Below, piece after piece: positions 22,780 to 36,400 of a stretch of 64,000 bases of DNA. The notes under the pieces were generated by a model that had not been told where the DNA came from, ran no database searches, and saw nothing but the letters and a program-made list of their open reading frames with translations. Positions within the stretch are counted from its first letter, which is position 1. The number at the start of each line of letters is the position of its first letter. The translations under genes and the position numbers were made by a program. The DNA is from Ligula intestinalis (Eukaryota > Platyhelminthes > Cestoda > Diphyllobothriidea > Diphyllobothriidae): the NCBI GenBank assembly GCA_036362985.1, contig JAYGXS010000005.1, forward strand, positions 23,595,676 to 23,659,675. The letters run 5' to 3'.

Positions 22780-23450
22780 CACTGGGAAAGCCTAGTAATT
22801 TACCGGATCTGGTACAGTTGTGGAAAAAGCATCTACGTCGGAGAGATTACTCCGGACGCGAATAACCGAGCACGCAGAGGTGGTGAGGAAGAAAAACTCA
22901 AACTCCCAGGTTGCAGCTCCCTCGATGGGACCCGGCCGTATTTTCAAGTTTGACAAGGCCGAAATCCTCGCAAGAGGTGACGACCGCGTGAGCTGCTCGA
23001 GTCATGGTTCTCAGACCCCAGTCCATCAACAAGCGCGGCAATTTGGCGTTCCCATACAGTGTACTGAGAAGTTTCCTCAGCAAGAGAATCAGTCACGTGC
23101 GGAGGGCCGGGCGCAGCAACAACTCTGAAGACAGCGGGCATAATTGTCACGCAATTACCAGGCTCACATCTGATGCTGTTAAGGCAATTGTAGCAAGTAG
23201 TGAGTCGAACGCAAAATGTCAAGTCAGTACCACATCAATTAAGACCCAAGCGATGGCTACAGAACTGAATAATTATCACACGCACGCGGATGACTACTAT
23301 GAACTATAAATACCGTACAACCTGTACATTCCTCAACCCTATCTGCGCATGACTATGACTACCCTACAATCATCTATGATTAAGGATTCCCGACGGAATC
23401 CAAAAAGTCACGAAAATAAAACTCTTGTTCCAGTGATCGTACCCTCTTCT
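22780..23450 (+). mobile_element. Penelope-like element, GIY-YIG C-terminal remnant and terminal repeat
   Basis: Plus-strand frames give SERLLRTRITEHAEVVRKK, the region just after the GIY-YIG core. IFKFDKAEILARGDDRVS and PQSINKRGNLAFPYSVLRSF follow, the C-terminal block of PLE proteins. A low-complexity tail ends with ADDYYEL at about 23.31 kb. The GIY-YIG start itself is damaged (GTVVEKASTSER where C-x-x-C and Y-x-G-E-T would be expected). Frames shift at about 23.0 kb. A hammerhead-type sequence (copy B) lies 60 bp downstream and is followed by a tail shared with copies A and C. RT sequence is not recognisable upstream, so this is a 5'-truncated copy. Confidence 0.72.
23370..23412 (+). ncRNA. 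Hammerhead ribozyme relic (copy B)
   Basis: Stem II is perfect (GGATTCC, loop CGAC, GGAATCC), but the box reads ATGATTA instead of CTGATGA and GAAAC reads AAAAA, so activity is not expected. It lies just downstream of the PLE fragment in the same orientation. Confidence 0.6.
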
Positions 23451-23459
23451 TCTGAACTG

Positions 23460-24207
23460 CTTCCTGGAACTCGCATATTCTCCACTATTGGCAAAGCCTA
23501 GAATATGGTGCAGGGATCAATTCATGTGTGACACACATAGATGGGCTGTTTGGCTTTGCCAGCCATTGCGCTCCCCTGAAGGTAGAGTGCGATAGATACT
23601 GCAGAAGTCACCGGCTGCACCCACTATGCAGCAGACGCGTCTTAGACTGCGTTCCCAATCGCCCTCACGGCGGCCAAGGTCTGTTACACCAAACCTCCCT
23701 ACGGTGGATCTATCTCCCCTCCTCTATGTTGTTGATAACGGAGCAGCTCCTCTTGACCAAGCTGCTCCGACTCCTTCTCACCACCGGGATTGAGGCCACC
23801 CCGGCGGGATTCCTGATCCAACAAGGGCTACTAGCTAGCCAACCATGCAAATGCTGGGAAGATTATCATTACCAACGATCGAAAAGGTGCTGTAAAATCT
23901 ACCTCCCCAAGACGACGGCTTAGTTCTGAGATTATTGGCATAAAATAAAGTGATATACTTGTATTAATGTATGAAACGCACAAAGGTTTATAAAGGAACA
24001 GTCGAGAGCGAAAAAATTTAGTGTATAGGATTAAGAAGGGCGGAAAAAATGTGTGACAAACGTGTTCCGTGAAAGGTAGCAACAATGAAAGTTGAGAAGG
24101 CAGGAAAAAACAGTATGCGTTAAGTGCTGTTGAGCTAGGATAAGTAAAAATGATGACAAAATGGAGAAATAAGAGGCAGCAGGATGAATACAATGTCGGC
24201 GCCTCTA
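23460..24207. other. No recognisable gene; 3' flank of RACGAP1
   Basis: Contains the sequence downstream of the RACGAP1 stop codon (minus strand, below 24208), so part is probably its 3' untranslated region. No clear polyadenylation site can be chosen with confidence. Confidence 0.35.
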
Positions 24208-24471
24208 TTAATCTCGATTTCGTGAAAAGAGTTTTTCAAAGAAGCGGCCCTGGGTGGTAACGTCATTGTGAGTAGTCGTCACAGACGCAGGAAGCTGAGT
24301 GGCAGGCATCGCACTGTCACCATTGTTGCCCACGCCGACCGATATGGGCAGTGGTTGGAAGTAGGAGCCACTGCTCTTACCGCTCTGACAGCTGCTCCTG
24401 GCTGAGCCATTGAAGGAGTTGAGAACCGTGGAGAACACAGAGTCCGGAACAGAGAACAGGAGGCGAACAAC
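24208..24471 (-). CDS. RACGAP1: RACGAP1 exon i (last exon)
   Basis: 87 codons plus TAA, acceptor CCCTTCAG. It starts VVRLLFSVPDSVFS, which continues the last RhoGAP helix, and ends with a disordered Ser/Thr tail and QGRFFEKLFSRNRD, close in place and character to the C-terminus of animal RACGAP1. Confidence 0.82.
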   Translation of the reverse strand, partial: VVRLLFSVPDSVFSTVLNSFNGSARSSCQSGKSSGSYFQPLPISVGVGNNGDSAMPATQLPASVTTTHNDVTTQGRFFEKLFSRNRD

Positions 24472-27400
24472 CTGAAGGGCATGGAGTAAAAGCGAGCGTA
24501 ACGAGAATTAGAGGCGGAGAGAAACGTGGTGTACAGTTCTGGCCTATGAGAACAGCCTAATCCCATATAGCTCAATTTATAAGATGATTTCAACAATCGG
24601 TCTAGTCATTATGGTGAAAATTTTTCGCATATAACTGGGTCCATTTGGATTCCTGGTGTGAAGGCCTCTGACAATCCCCTGTTGACACTCACCTGAACCG
24701 GGTTTTCGACAAATTTCCCGGTCGATTAGCGTCTTGTATTACCTCGCGTAAGGAACCATGATAGCTTTGCTGACTTTACCACCGCGTTTAATTTCGTTCA
24801 TCGTGAACACCTGTGGCGGATAATGGCACTAGATGGTACATCGGCAAAAAAGACCGTTAAGATCAAAGCCTATTACCGCTCTTATTGCGCGAATCTTGGT
24901 CCATAACCAGCGTGCCCAACCGTTCGGTATTCGGTTTGGTTTTGGACACAGCTGGGTGCTGTCGCCCATCCAGTTTAACGACGCTATTGACTGGAGTCTC
25001 GACAAAGCCCTACACCAGGATCACGGTGTTGAGTTTGAACACTGATGAATGGAGTCTATAAATCCGTCCGTTTATCCATAAACGATGGGAAGACCGGTGT
25101 TTTTAAGCTGCATCCCGACTAGAAGGCAACTCTCGTGATTAATGGTTGTCGAACTAAAAAAGGAGACAGTTTAAAAGATCCCGGGAGATTGTTGGTGAAT
25201 GGATGGGTTAAAATTGTCTTCTGAATCGATGATGTTCAGCGGGGATTCTCTGGTCTTCGAAAGTTCTTTTGGATCCGATTCAAGATTTTCGTGGCCACGA
25301 ACATTGGCATACACCGTGTATCCGTATAGTCTGTTCTTTTCCATGGTTGCGAATGCTTAGAAGAAGAGCGAAAATCGGAGGTGTTTAACAAATGCTACTT
25401 GATCAATATCATTCGAGTGAGGCACCCCGACTGCGCCCCAAATCAGATAATTTACTACAATGGTTGCCACATTACCATGGTAGCCCAGGCCATTAAAGAA
25501 AAAAGACATAGGTGGATTGACCAGGTTCTCCGTCGTTTATTCTACGAGTTCAGTGTTACTCACTTTGATCCGGTAGCGTTACCCACCTGGAGACGCCGAC
25601 GGGGGGGGGGCAACTAAAAAGCTGGATCAACAGCCTTGGTCCACACACGAAAAAGTTTTTTTGGATCTTCGGTATTTGGTCTCTGCTTTTGGCAGAGAAT
25701 GGGTTGAACTGTTCAAATCTACTGCCGCGGATTGTCATTTTTACAAAGGTACAGTTCTTGACATCATCGAGGCCGGCCAGACTACACGTGATCACAGTCG
25801 TAGCAAGTACAAGTATGCACGCAGAGCATAAAAGGGAAAATATTGGACAACATGCACAGGCTCTATCAAAAAGGGCGTTCACAAGTCAAAAAACATGAAG
25901 TGGGGATTATAAAAATGTGGAATGTGCGGACACGAGTTGACGGACATAGTCTGATCATTTTTTAAAACAAAGAACGGATAAAAACGACTGAAACGCCAGC
26001 TACAGAAACGCATAACAAGAACTCATAGCTTACCGACTGTTGAGTGGGTATTTCACTGGCAATCTGCATGGCTGTGGGGTCAGAAGAGGAGTAGCCGACA
26101 ATTGTGGGACCGAAAATTCTGGCCAGATTATCTTCACCCATATGACAGGCAGGGGAACGCGACACAGTCTGCAGGGGGGAGGAAAAGAGGTCATAGTTTG
26201 GTTTAAAAATGTAGCCTTTTAATGAGTCTTCGTAAAGACTGCCGGGCGGAGAAGACCGAGGGCATCGTCAAAACTATTACTGGGAGGCTCCTGTGGATTC
26301 ACCCATGCTACAGGCCTGTGTGAGTTCGACCACCGTAATTTACCTCACTCTAAACCCTCATCCACTTAAATCCGTGACAAGATAAAGTCGAGATGACCGA
26401 GCAAGAAACAGGCGTAAGCCGGCTTCTCCAGATGCAGCCAGAAACCGCTTAACTTAATCTTTAGTGAGAGTAGACTGTGCGCCGGTACTACTGCACTGTC
26501 TACCCTCACTCACCTATAGTAGGCGCCTAGCCTGACAAGAAGCAAGGGCTCTTAATGTAACTACCACTATTGATACTTCTAATACTACTTCCTGGGGTGT
26601 AGCGTAGTGATAGCATTGTCTGGTATTATTACTGACTGTTTTGTAAGTCAGAAATGACGGTGATTAAAGTCAGCACTGGGATCATATTCCCTCAATCTGG
26701 GCAAGAAGCGTGGTAGTACTGGTGCTGGCACCGACGCCGACACTGATATACCTCAAGCCGTGTGACAGCTACCTCAGTTGCTGTGGAGTGTTGCGCTGGT
26801 TGATTGGTCAAAAGCCATTTGATCGATAGCTTTAAGTGAATTCACTGGGGGTCCTACCGCGAATCCGGATTAAATAGGGCCTGGATTTAGTGTAACATGC
26901 CGACATATGCCAAATATTGATACTCTTTCGCTAATCGGCATTGAGGAAGGTTGTTTTACTGATCATCAAGAAGACTATCCTGAAGTCATTTGTAAAAAGT
27001 GGCTACGTAAGTAGTATGTATTTTCATCATTGACACTGGCTGCCTTTATACATTCAAATACATTGTATGTAAAACATACACGAAAATTTTTTTTGCATTG
27101 GCTTAGTAACAAATTACACCTTCCTAAAATTGTGTACATAGAAAGGATATCTTTCGGCTTTAAAATAGTTTCTAATTGTGAGCTGTCTTACGATTGTGAG
27201 GTGCGCATTCAGCAAAGATCACATCCCTCAATTTATTAATGCTACCTATACTGTATAAAGCATGCTCCAAATCTATTCAAACTTTTTTGAGAACTATGTG
27301 ACTTCTTCCTCAAACTGTAGGCGAAAACGTACTTTTCGGTAAAAAGGATTTACACCGGTTACAAACCTTCAATTCAAGTGCAGCAGAAAGTAGGTTTAAA

Positions 27401-30400
27401 AATTATTCAGCAATTTAGAAATGTTTTTAAAACCGTGCAGGTCACACGAAGCCTGCTATCAACAACATGTCTGCTACATAAGACAATCCTCATCATTAAC
27501 GACTGAAAGCTTGAAGACGACAGTCGGAAGTATCTTGGGACGAAGTCAGTTCCAAAAGGACATCCTGCTGCTTACTCCACAGGGTAAAAGTTAAAGTTTG
27601 TACAAGTGGAAAACGGAAAAAATATATATCAACTTAGTCACTATGTGACGGTCATGAAGGTTTGAGTATCGAGCTCCTTGGCAAAGTGGAACTTAATTGT
27701 TCCTTGACTAGATCGGTGAAACACCTGCATTCATTCATAGTTGAATTTGTTTCCCATGGCCACTGGGAGTAAGTTGTCTTCTATGTACTATACTAATCTG
27801 ACTCCAGAACGGTAAGTTGGACCTCCGTAAGTTGAAGCAGACGACCTCCTAAACACAACTCCAATTTTTTAAGGAAGTTCAAGAAACCTGCATTTTGATA
27901 ATTGGGTTTTTCCGCAATACTGTAAAGGATAATACAAATTAGGAAAATATAAATCAATATTTCGAAATGCGATAAAATAAAATGCATGTAGGAGTTATTA
28001 AAGTATATTTTACTCATAAAATCCCTATAACCACCATTTCCCTAGGATAAAATGCAGAGAATAGAGGTATATGGGGTGCACTACTGAAACAACTGCTGCC
28101 CTCCTAAGCTAAGCGACAACAGTTGTAACAGCATTGCAAGGATACTCCCGACCGTTTTGGTCTCAGACTTCAATAATTGCTTGAGAGCAAAATATCAGGT
28201 GGAAAGGACTCCACACGGAAATCCAGACATTGTGTACTGTCTGGGATGCCTTCGGTGATGTCAAAAAAAACACAAAATTACAAACGGACGAAAAAATGGG
28301 TGCGGAGAGGGGTTAAGTCCTGTATATCACTGACAGGAGACCGCTAATTTTCGCAACCTTCCTGCAGAAATGCAGTCTCTAGTGAATTTCGGTAAAGTAG
28401 AGCCTTATGTTGGCTACTACGTACTAGTTTGCACTATGTGGAAGCTGCCTACATACGGCGGGAAAAAACCGACCAAGGCAAGCGGCTTGACCATGTGGCC
28501 AACCTCAAATTACTCTGGTAATTGGTCACTTTATTTTAATCCCCAAGTGATTTTTCGTTAACTCCCATCAACCACTGCCCCTCCCTTCCTATACGTTGAC
28601 TTAATGCACTGCCCTTTATCGATTATTATTTACACAGAAGCACGGTCCTTGTTCTTATGCCGTCCATTCCGTGAAACTTCAAACTTTTTATGTCTTCTTC
28701 GTTGTCATCCTCATCATGCAGCTGAGAAGCTGTCACGAAATTTATTTATGTCAATAAATCCTGCCGTATAAGCCTGTTTTAAATTTGTACCGGGGAACAA
28801 ATGCTTCATGTTTGTGCATCGATATTAACGTTGGCTAACTTTACCAGATGCACCACCAAACAACTTGTGCGTTCAATGAGTAAAAATCAGTAAAACTTGT
28901 GTAGCACTGGTCTAGCTGCGACCCTGCAATTCCATCTTAATCGGCTGGCAAAACTAAGCTAAAGCACCTGCCTAGAGTTAGTAACGGCCTTGACAATGCA
29001 GAGGCTACGCAACAACAAGGCCTGTGGAGAGGACGGTATTCCTGCAGGAATCTACAAGTCCTGTGTCGACATCCTGGCTTCTCGACTTCATTAGGTGATT
29101 GTACAGACTGTCCACAAGGAGGGAGATAAGGCAAGATGCGAGAACTACTGTTGCCTAAGTCTTATCGATGTTGCTGCAAAAATCTTCGTTATTGATCTTC
29201 TCAGGCGCTTCCAGTCTGTGCGTGACTCCAGGACACGACCCAACCAAGCCGGATTCCGAGCTGGGCGTGGATGTGCGGATCAGGTATTCACACTGAGGCG
29301 CCTTCTAGAATTTCGCCATAGCTACCAGCAACCTACGGCCGTTTGCTTTGTCGACTTCGCCGCCGCATTCGATTCCATTCATCGTGAGTCCTTGTGGCGA
29401 ATAATGGAGCTGGATGGAGTGCCGGCCAAACTCATTGCTATGATTAAGGCCTACTATCGGTCTACCACCGCACGAGTCCTGGTCCACAACAATCGCTCTC
29501 AATCGTTCGATATCCGGTCAGGGGTGCGTCCGTTCGCCCATTCTGTTAACTACGTCATTGACTGGATTCTCGGCAAGGCCCTACTTGAAGGGGACGGTGT
29601 TGAGCTTGCACCCGGACGCCGGCTAACTGATCTTGACTATGCCGATGATATTGCGCCGCTAGCCTCAAGCTTTGGTGATCTACAGTCAGTAGTGTCGCGG
29701 TTAAATGAGATCGCTATGTCGGTTGGCGTCCGTAAATTCTAGGAAGACGAAGTAATTCTCGAGCTGCATCCCTGACCAGGAGAAGGCACCCCCGGGGATT
29801 AAGGGCCATCAACTTGAAGAAGTAGACAGCTTTAAATACCTCGGAGCGAGGCTACTGCTGAATGGGCAGAGCAAAGACGACATTGTCTCCCGTATCGATG
29901 CTGCTCGCTGGGTTTTCTCAATCCTTCGAAAGCGCCTATGGATCCGACGTGACATCTCAATCGCCACGAAGATTCGTGTATATCATGCATCCATCGGGTC
30001 AGTCCTCGTCTATGGATGTGAATGCTGGGCTGTGCGCGCTGAAGATGAGTGAAGACTGGAGGTCTTTGACCACCGGTGCCTGAGGACGATCCTGCAAGTT
30101 AAGTATAGCGACTTCACCTCAAACTAGACAGTCCGCACCCGCTGCAATCGTATCACGAGGATATTTCAGGTCATTCACGAAAGGCGACTCAGGTGGTTTG
30201 GACACGTTCTCCATCGTCCGCCTCACGAGCTTAGCTATGCTGCCCTCGACCCGGCGCCGCAGCCCACGTGAAAACTTTGAAGAGGAGGGTAACTGAAGAC
30301 TTGGCTAGACACTGTTCGTCAAGACATGGAAGCAGTTCTTGGACCTTCTATTTTCGGTATCTGTCGCTGGAGAAGAGACTGGGCGGAACTTTCCAAATCC

Positions 30401-33400
30401 GCTGCCGCCAATCGCCACGCATGGAGAGGTACCGTTCGTGGCATCATTGAGACCGGCTAGATCAGGCATGCTCAAAGACGTAACAAGTGCAAGAACATAA
30501 AGCCTTGTCATAGGAGTGTTCAGTTGGTTTCTACTGACTGATGCAGACTAAAAGCGCAACGTTACAGGTGCGGGAAACAATATGCTGGCTTAGCCTACTG
30601 AGTAAAACGATTACCGGGGTTGGTAGTATCTCACTAAGCACCTTTTCGTGGAGTCACGATGAGAACTGGCAGACGGTGGAAGATAGTACAGCCTGGGCGA
30701 AGAGGGAGACGAGTTAAGTGGGGAGAAAACGATGGTCTATTCGCTCAAGCTTTCGAAATGGTCCCAAAGTCAGTCCTGGAAACACAAAAACTGACAAAAC
30801 AAGCAATTTAAATTGTGAACTACCTAACAATTTCGGTGTTGTGCTATTGCGGATGGCTGTATTCACATTCACAGCATAACTAGATAGGGCTTAGAGTGCG
30901 GAAATGGGCCCAGGAGCCACTCCCGATGTCTGGGAGAATAGACGAAGGTTCACAATGACAGACTCTTCTTCCGGAAATAAGTATTATCCTAGATAGTTGT
31001 CAGAATGGGGTGATCACTTCATCTATTAAAATACTCGGCACTAACTGTTAACCAAACGGAGCAGTCACCTCCGCCCGCAAACCCTGAGCACTCCATACAC
31101 ATGCACCCGGCTAGATAAGCTTAGAAGAAGTGATCTGAGTATTGGTGCAGTTTATAATCTAGCACAGAGCCCCCATCGACGTTTTTCGCGAAGAAGTAAG
31201 TTGCATATAATCAAAATTATCAGCATTATTCGTCCGCACCACCGGACAAGGGTTGCGGAGCGTGTCGATTCCCGCGGACGCCGTAGCAGTGGTCGTAGTA
31301 AGGTAGGGAGACATCATAAGGTTTCTTGGGAATTTTTTAATACAGACGGGTCCCCAACGGCCGCTCAGCATTATTGATACACATTGAGCTCTACCATCTG
31401 GTTTACTGGATAGGTGTGATGAAAGTGTAATAACCATTTCGCGTAACTGGGCTTTTGATGTGTTTGTCAAACTACCAGGAATTTTCTGTCCCAGGGAATC
31501 CGAAAACAGAGACGATAGGCTCAAAACGGGGGGGGGTGAGGACGAACCTTCAGATGGAGCATGAGGTAGGAGAGAGTGTCTCGGTAGACAGACGGCAATT
31601 TGTCCAGAATCATTGCCACACGAAACTTGAAGACCTCCGGTTCTGACTCTGCAAGCTTGGCAACCTCGGCGAACTCAGGCCGGTGAGCGTAGGTGACCAG
31701 AGGCTCGTCCAGAGCGGAAAGGAACATTTTTAGGCAAGAGCAGATTACATTAATGTCATCGACCAGGGCCAGGCTGGGTGTCACGCGCCCATGCATAAAT
31801 TTGGAGTAAAGTTCTGAAAAAAAAGAGGGAGGCAGAGGTGGACATACGCTAGCAGCAGCACCTGCAACAGGATATCGGAAATTAGGGGAAGTAAGTTGGC
31901 CATGAAAAATAGTGAACAGATAAGCTGCGTTCTTGCTTTAGGGGTATTATCGTTAAAAATCAAATGAATTATAAGCAAAGCATGGGGAGGCAAGCAATCA
32001 ACCTGACTGTGAATATAACACAAGGGAGAACTAAATTTAGGAGAGGGAATGAAGGTGGATTATCCACGGGTAAGTAGAGGCCACAAGTAAAGGGAGTGCA
32101 AGCGCCCCATTTATTGTGATTTCCCATATCTTGTAAGCGAGGAATGGGAGAGCGGGGTGGCATTTCTGCCCCTTCGTCATTTTATGTTGAAGGTCACAGT
32201 GTATTACGCGACGATTGAGATATACACAGGGACGTTTGACTACTAATCGCAGACAACAGTACTATCTGCTAGTCAACGGACAGGCCCAATACGAAATCAA
32301 GAACCGAATCGCGCAGGCTAGAGATGCATTGAGGCTGCTTGCCAGATCAATCTGGTCTCGCTCAGACATCAACTTACGTACTAAGCTGCTGATATACAGA
32401 ACATCAACCAAACCGGTGTTAGTATATGCTTGCGAAATATGGCCAGTCAGAAAGGCAGACATACTATCGCTCGAAGTCTTTGACCGTTGGTGTCTTCGAC
32501 GCCTCTTAAGAGTCTTCTGGCAGGATCGAAATTCATTTGTCGAGCTATATTGCAAGTGTTTTAAACTACCAAGTCTGCCATCATACATCCAGCATCACCG
32601 TTTGCAATGGTTTGGCCATGTACAGCGCAAACCATGGACCACCCTCCGCAGATTGGTCGTGAACCCCTCTCGTAGTGCAAACTGGAGATACCGACAAGGC
32701 GGTCAACCGAAGACATGGCTCAGCACCGTCAAGTCGGACGTCGAACGGATGGGTCTCGTAACCGTTCACGGCTTGCGCACTGGGTTTACATCTGCGAGGG
32801 GCTCGTTCCCAATCGCTGCCAATGGGCCACTACTATAAGTGAAGCCGATTCAGCCAACAACAGGAGCTAATCGGATCAGGTACAAGTAAAAGTAGGATCA
32901 CAAGGTCACCCGGGCGTCAAAGCAGGCGCGCTTAAAGTAGACTCGGATGCAAGCTCCACCGTGGCTATATGCAGCTCAAACCCTGGAGGATGGGGGGCTG
33001 CCGATTGGGGAAGTACGTCTGTAAGATAGCCAACTTTTCATCGCTGCTATACACGGCCAGGTGGCAGGAAGGACTCAAAATTATTCTGAAAACCAAAAGC
33101 TACGTTTTCTGTAGGTATTAAATTCAAAGGCGCAATTTACTACCCAAATGCGCACATAGGGGGATATTTCCGTTCAGTTTTTTCTATAAAGTAGACATTT
33201 AAAAGAGCATAGAAGATTATCAAGGAAAGTGAATACTACGCAAATAGTACTTAGCGTGGAAGTTTTTTTTTGCATGCGGTCGGAAACAGGCCCGTTTATA
33301 AGCCAAAACCCCTGCGTGAATCAAATGTTTATGGATTATAGCGCACGATAATAACGATTGAAATTATTCTTTAGCAATTCCTTTTTTCGAATTGTTAACA

Positions 33401-36400
33401 TTAGGCAACCTACTGGACGTCATCAACTATATTTTACTCCCACCTCTAACCGCCACGGTTGAAACAAAGTGAGGATAATGGAGGACTGAGAAAGCGAGAT
33501 AGTTCGTCCTACTTTACAGCCACATAAAAGGGGAGTGCAATATCAGTGTGGTGTCTTGAAATGTTGACTGCATCCAAAGGAGGCAGAAAAACAGACTACT
33601 TCGGATAGATTGTGACACCAGAACAATATCCACAGCCCAGATTACTCGTCCTGTCCCCTCAAGAGACAGTACCAGCGGAGAGGGGATGTGGACAACCCGT
33701 AACATGCCGCATACGTAAAGGAAACGACGAGTACATGACTTCGTATAATTCGCAGGGCACCGGGAAAAAAGACATGATGGACGAGAGACCAAAACAGGAA
33801 AATGGCTTGAGCCATCTTATTGGCGACTCATGGACCAGCACAAACAAATAAGCAGGCAGTCTTACCCTGAACCTGTTTCGATGCTCCCGAGATGCGGTAG
33901 AGGCCAACTTGTTGGAGTCCCCGAGTGGCCACCTCAGTGACACAGTGGATCACAATGGCGGGCACTTGGGGGAATTCATTCGGCGGGCAAAAGGCGGACA
34001 ACTTGAGCGTGCGTCGGATAGTCTGTCGTTTGGTGGCCGAGGACAGCGCGGTGGGAGTAGCAGTGTTGTACTGATGACGACGATCATACAGAGGCGTCTG
34101 ACGCATGGGCGTTGCCGCCAGCTGGAAGGCCCCGCGACTCTGCGACTTCATCATTGGGGTAGCTACGGCGCCAGCATCAGGCCGTGGTGAAGGCGAGAGT
34201 TCAGTGACCGGCAGGCAGGGCTGTTTCAACTAGACAAGACACATGGCGGCGGTGGTGAAAGGTGTCGTTACAGCAAACCAAAGAAAGAGGTCTCGAACCG
34301 GGGGGGGAGGGGGAAGGGTGGGGGTTCGAGGAGGTTCAGGATAGACAACACTCACCTGGTTCTTGCATGCTGCGTGGACAATCAGACGGCAGGTGTTACA
34401 CTTGAGTGCCTGCTTGCCAAAAGTGACCTTTTTACCACAACAACTGCAGGTCTCAAAGTGCAGCACTGAGCGGGAGACGAAGTGGTGCGGTCTGTTCAAC
34501 CGACTGCCCGTGACCTAACAGACAGAGAGTAAAGCCAAAGTAATGGGGGGACCTACCGGTGTCTCAAGGCGTTTTCGTCTTTTGCTGCCCGATTTTAAAA
34601 AACTGCCCGTGGCGCTGGCATTGGGGGTGGCCGCCCCAAAGGCATTATTCATGCTGACCAAACTGGTCGAGTTATCAGTGGCAGCTGACACGCCACCGAC
34701 ACCGCCAGCGGGCATGAGTCCATCCTCATCAGACAGCAGCGGAAGACCTCCAACTAGCGGTGAGGGTTTGAAGAGCACATCATGGTAGCTGTCGGTAGAC
34801 TCGGAGGAGGTGCGTTTACGGGCAACGCCGGAGTCGGCAGGCTTGGCTGATAGCTAAAAGCGAAAAAAGTATGATATTTATTTCGGCTGAAACTGCTTGG
34901 CGGAGAGATACATGACATAGTATTCGAGGGTCTGCAATCGAATGCTCTACCACTGAGCTATACCGAAGAAGATGCGATCACTGGAACAAGGACTTTATTT
35001 TCCTGACGTTTCGGATCCCGTCGGGAATCCTTAGTCATAGGTAATCGTAAACAGGTCTGAGACATGCGCAGATAAGGGGTGATACATGCACAGATTGCAC
35101 GATATTTATAGCTATACCCCCAGTTTTTAGCACGGTCAGCTGATGCATTTTACCAGATACGCCATCAGCTCGGTGTGTGAAGGGGCTGATGAATGACACT
35201 GGGAGTCAGGGGGCGCCGGCTCCTACTACTCCTCTATGTGTGTGAATCCTGGTGTCGCAAGGGGGCAGGTAGTGCTGTAGCGCGCGCAGACGGGTCTGCC
35301 AGCCCCTTAAGCTAATGCGCTTATCTCATATCAGGCGACCGGTCAGCTAGGTGATGGCTTGTTGCTGGCGGTGGCAGAGAAAGTGAGGTCGACTCTCAGC
35401 GCAGTTCGTTCCTTGCTAAAAGCAATCTGGTGCGCTTGAAGCTATCACGGTGCGCTAAAAGCAATCTGGTGCGCTTGAAGCTATCACGGTGCGCTAAAAG
35501 TCGTGGCTTGGGGGGTTGCCAACTGATGGCTAACTTGGACACCGCAGTCAGTCCAGTGGATACCTTGAGTGAATTAGCTTGCTGCGGGCTGAGAGTCAGG
35601 CTCAATGATTCCTTCTTAATGTGGCCTTTATGGCGCTCTCACACCGGAGCCTACCTAGCACAGTGGTGTTCTTGTAGCGAGTGTTGGGGCGTGTTTTACG
35701 TCCAACACCTGCGCCACTCCAGTCTTCTCGACTTTTAGCTTGACATCGAGTTCAGGGATGGGAGTGGTCAGATGCAGCGAGTCTACTTTTACTACATTCT
35801 ACCCATAGCCCCCGAGTCTGATTTCACCCTGCTGACGCTCATGGTACTCATCGGTGAGAGCTAGGGTCTTCAAAGTGGCGAAATTCCTTATAGAGGTCGC
35901 TTATACTGCAACCTATATGTGGGTCCTGTTGTGGTTAATAAGTGGGTGGAACGGGCCATTCACACGCTTTCTTAATATACACAGGAGAGATCAAGCAGTG
36001 TGTGATCGTCACTCTCTAATTCATGGTGAGCGAAAATTCGTATAATTATTGGCGGAAATCACCCTCAAGTACACAATTTTACGACTACTTATACTCTTAT
36101 TGACATGAGCTTACTTCGTGGAAGGTTGAAAAAAGACGATTTAAGAAAGCCACAGCATGATTAGGGAAGATAATGAACTAAATAATCACACGAAATTTTA
36201 CTCACCGATGGGCGACGAGACTCCGTTTGACCCTTGTGCTCGGACTTGTCGTTCAGAAAGGATACACTCTGATGATTAGCACTTAAACGAGTTGAGCGGC
36301 GGAGTGTCTCTGAATGCTCTACTGCTCTAGATTTTCTGCGGCTCGCTGAAGCCGATTTCAGAGCAGAATGTCGATGCCTAAATATGGGCAGAAAAATTCA

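Noticed and set aside
24279..24596. 105-codon minus frame overlapping the last RACGAP1 exon
   Set aside because: It is in a different frame from exon i, whose frame continues the RhoGAP helix and ends in a family-typical tail.
31159..31524. 121-codon minus frame as an extra RACGAP1 exon
   Set aside because: Human and other RACGAP1 proteins continue directly from the end of exon g to exon h. This frame has no RhoGAP similarity and begins past the exon g donor, so it is intronic.
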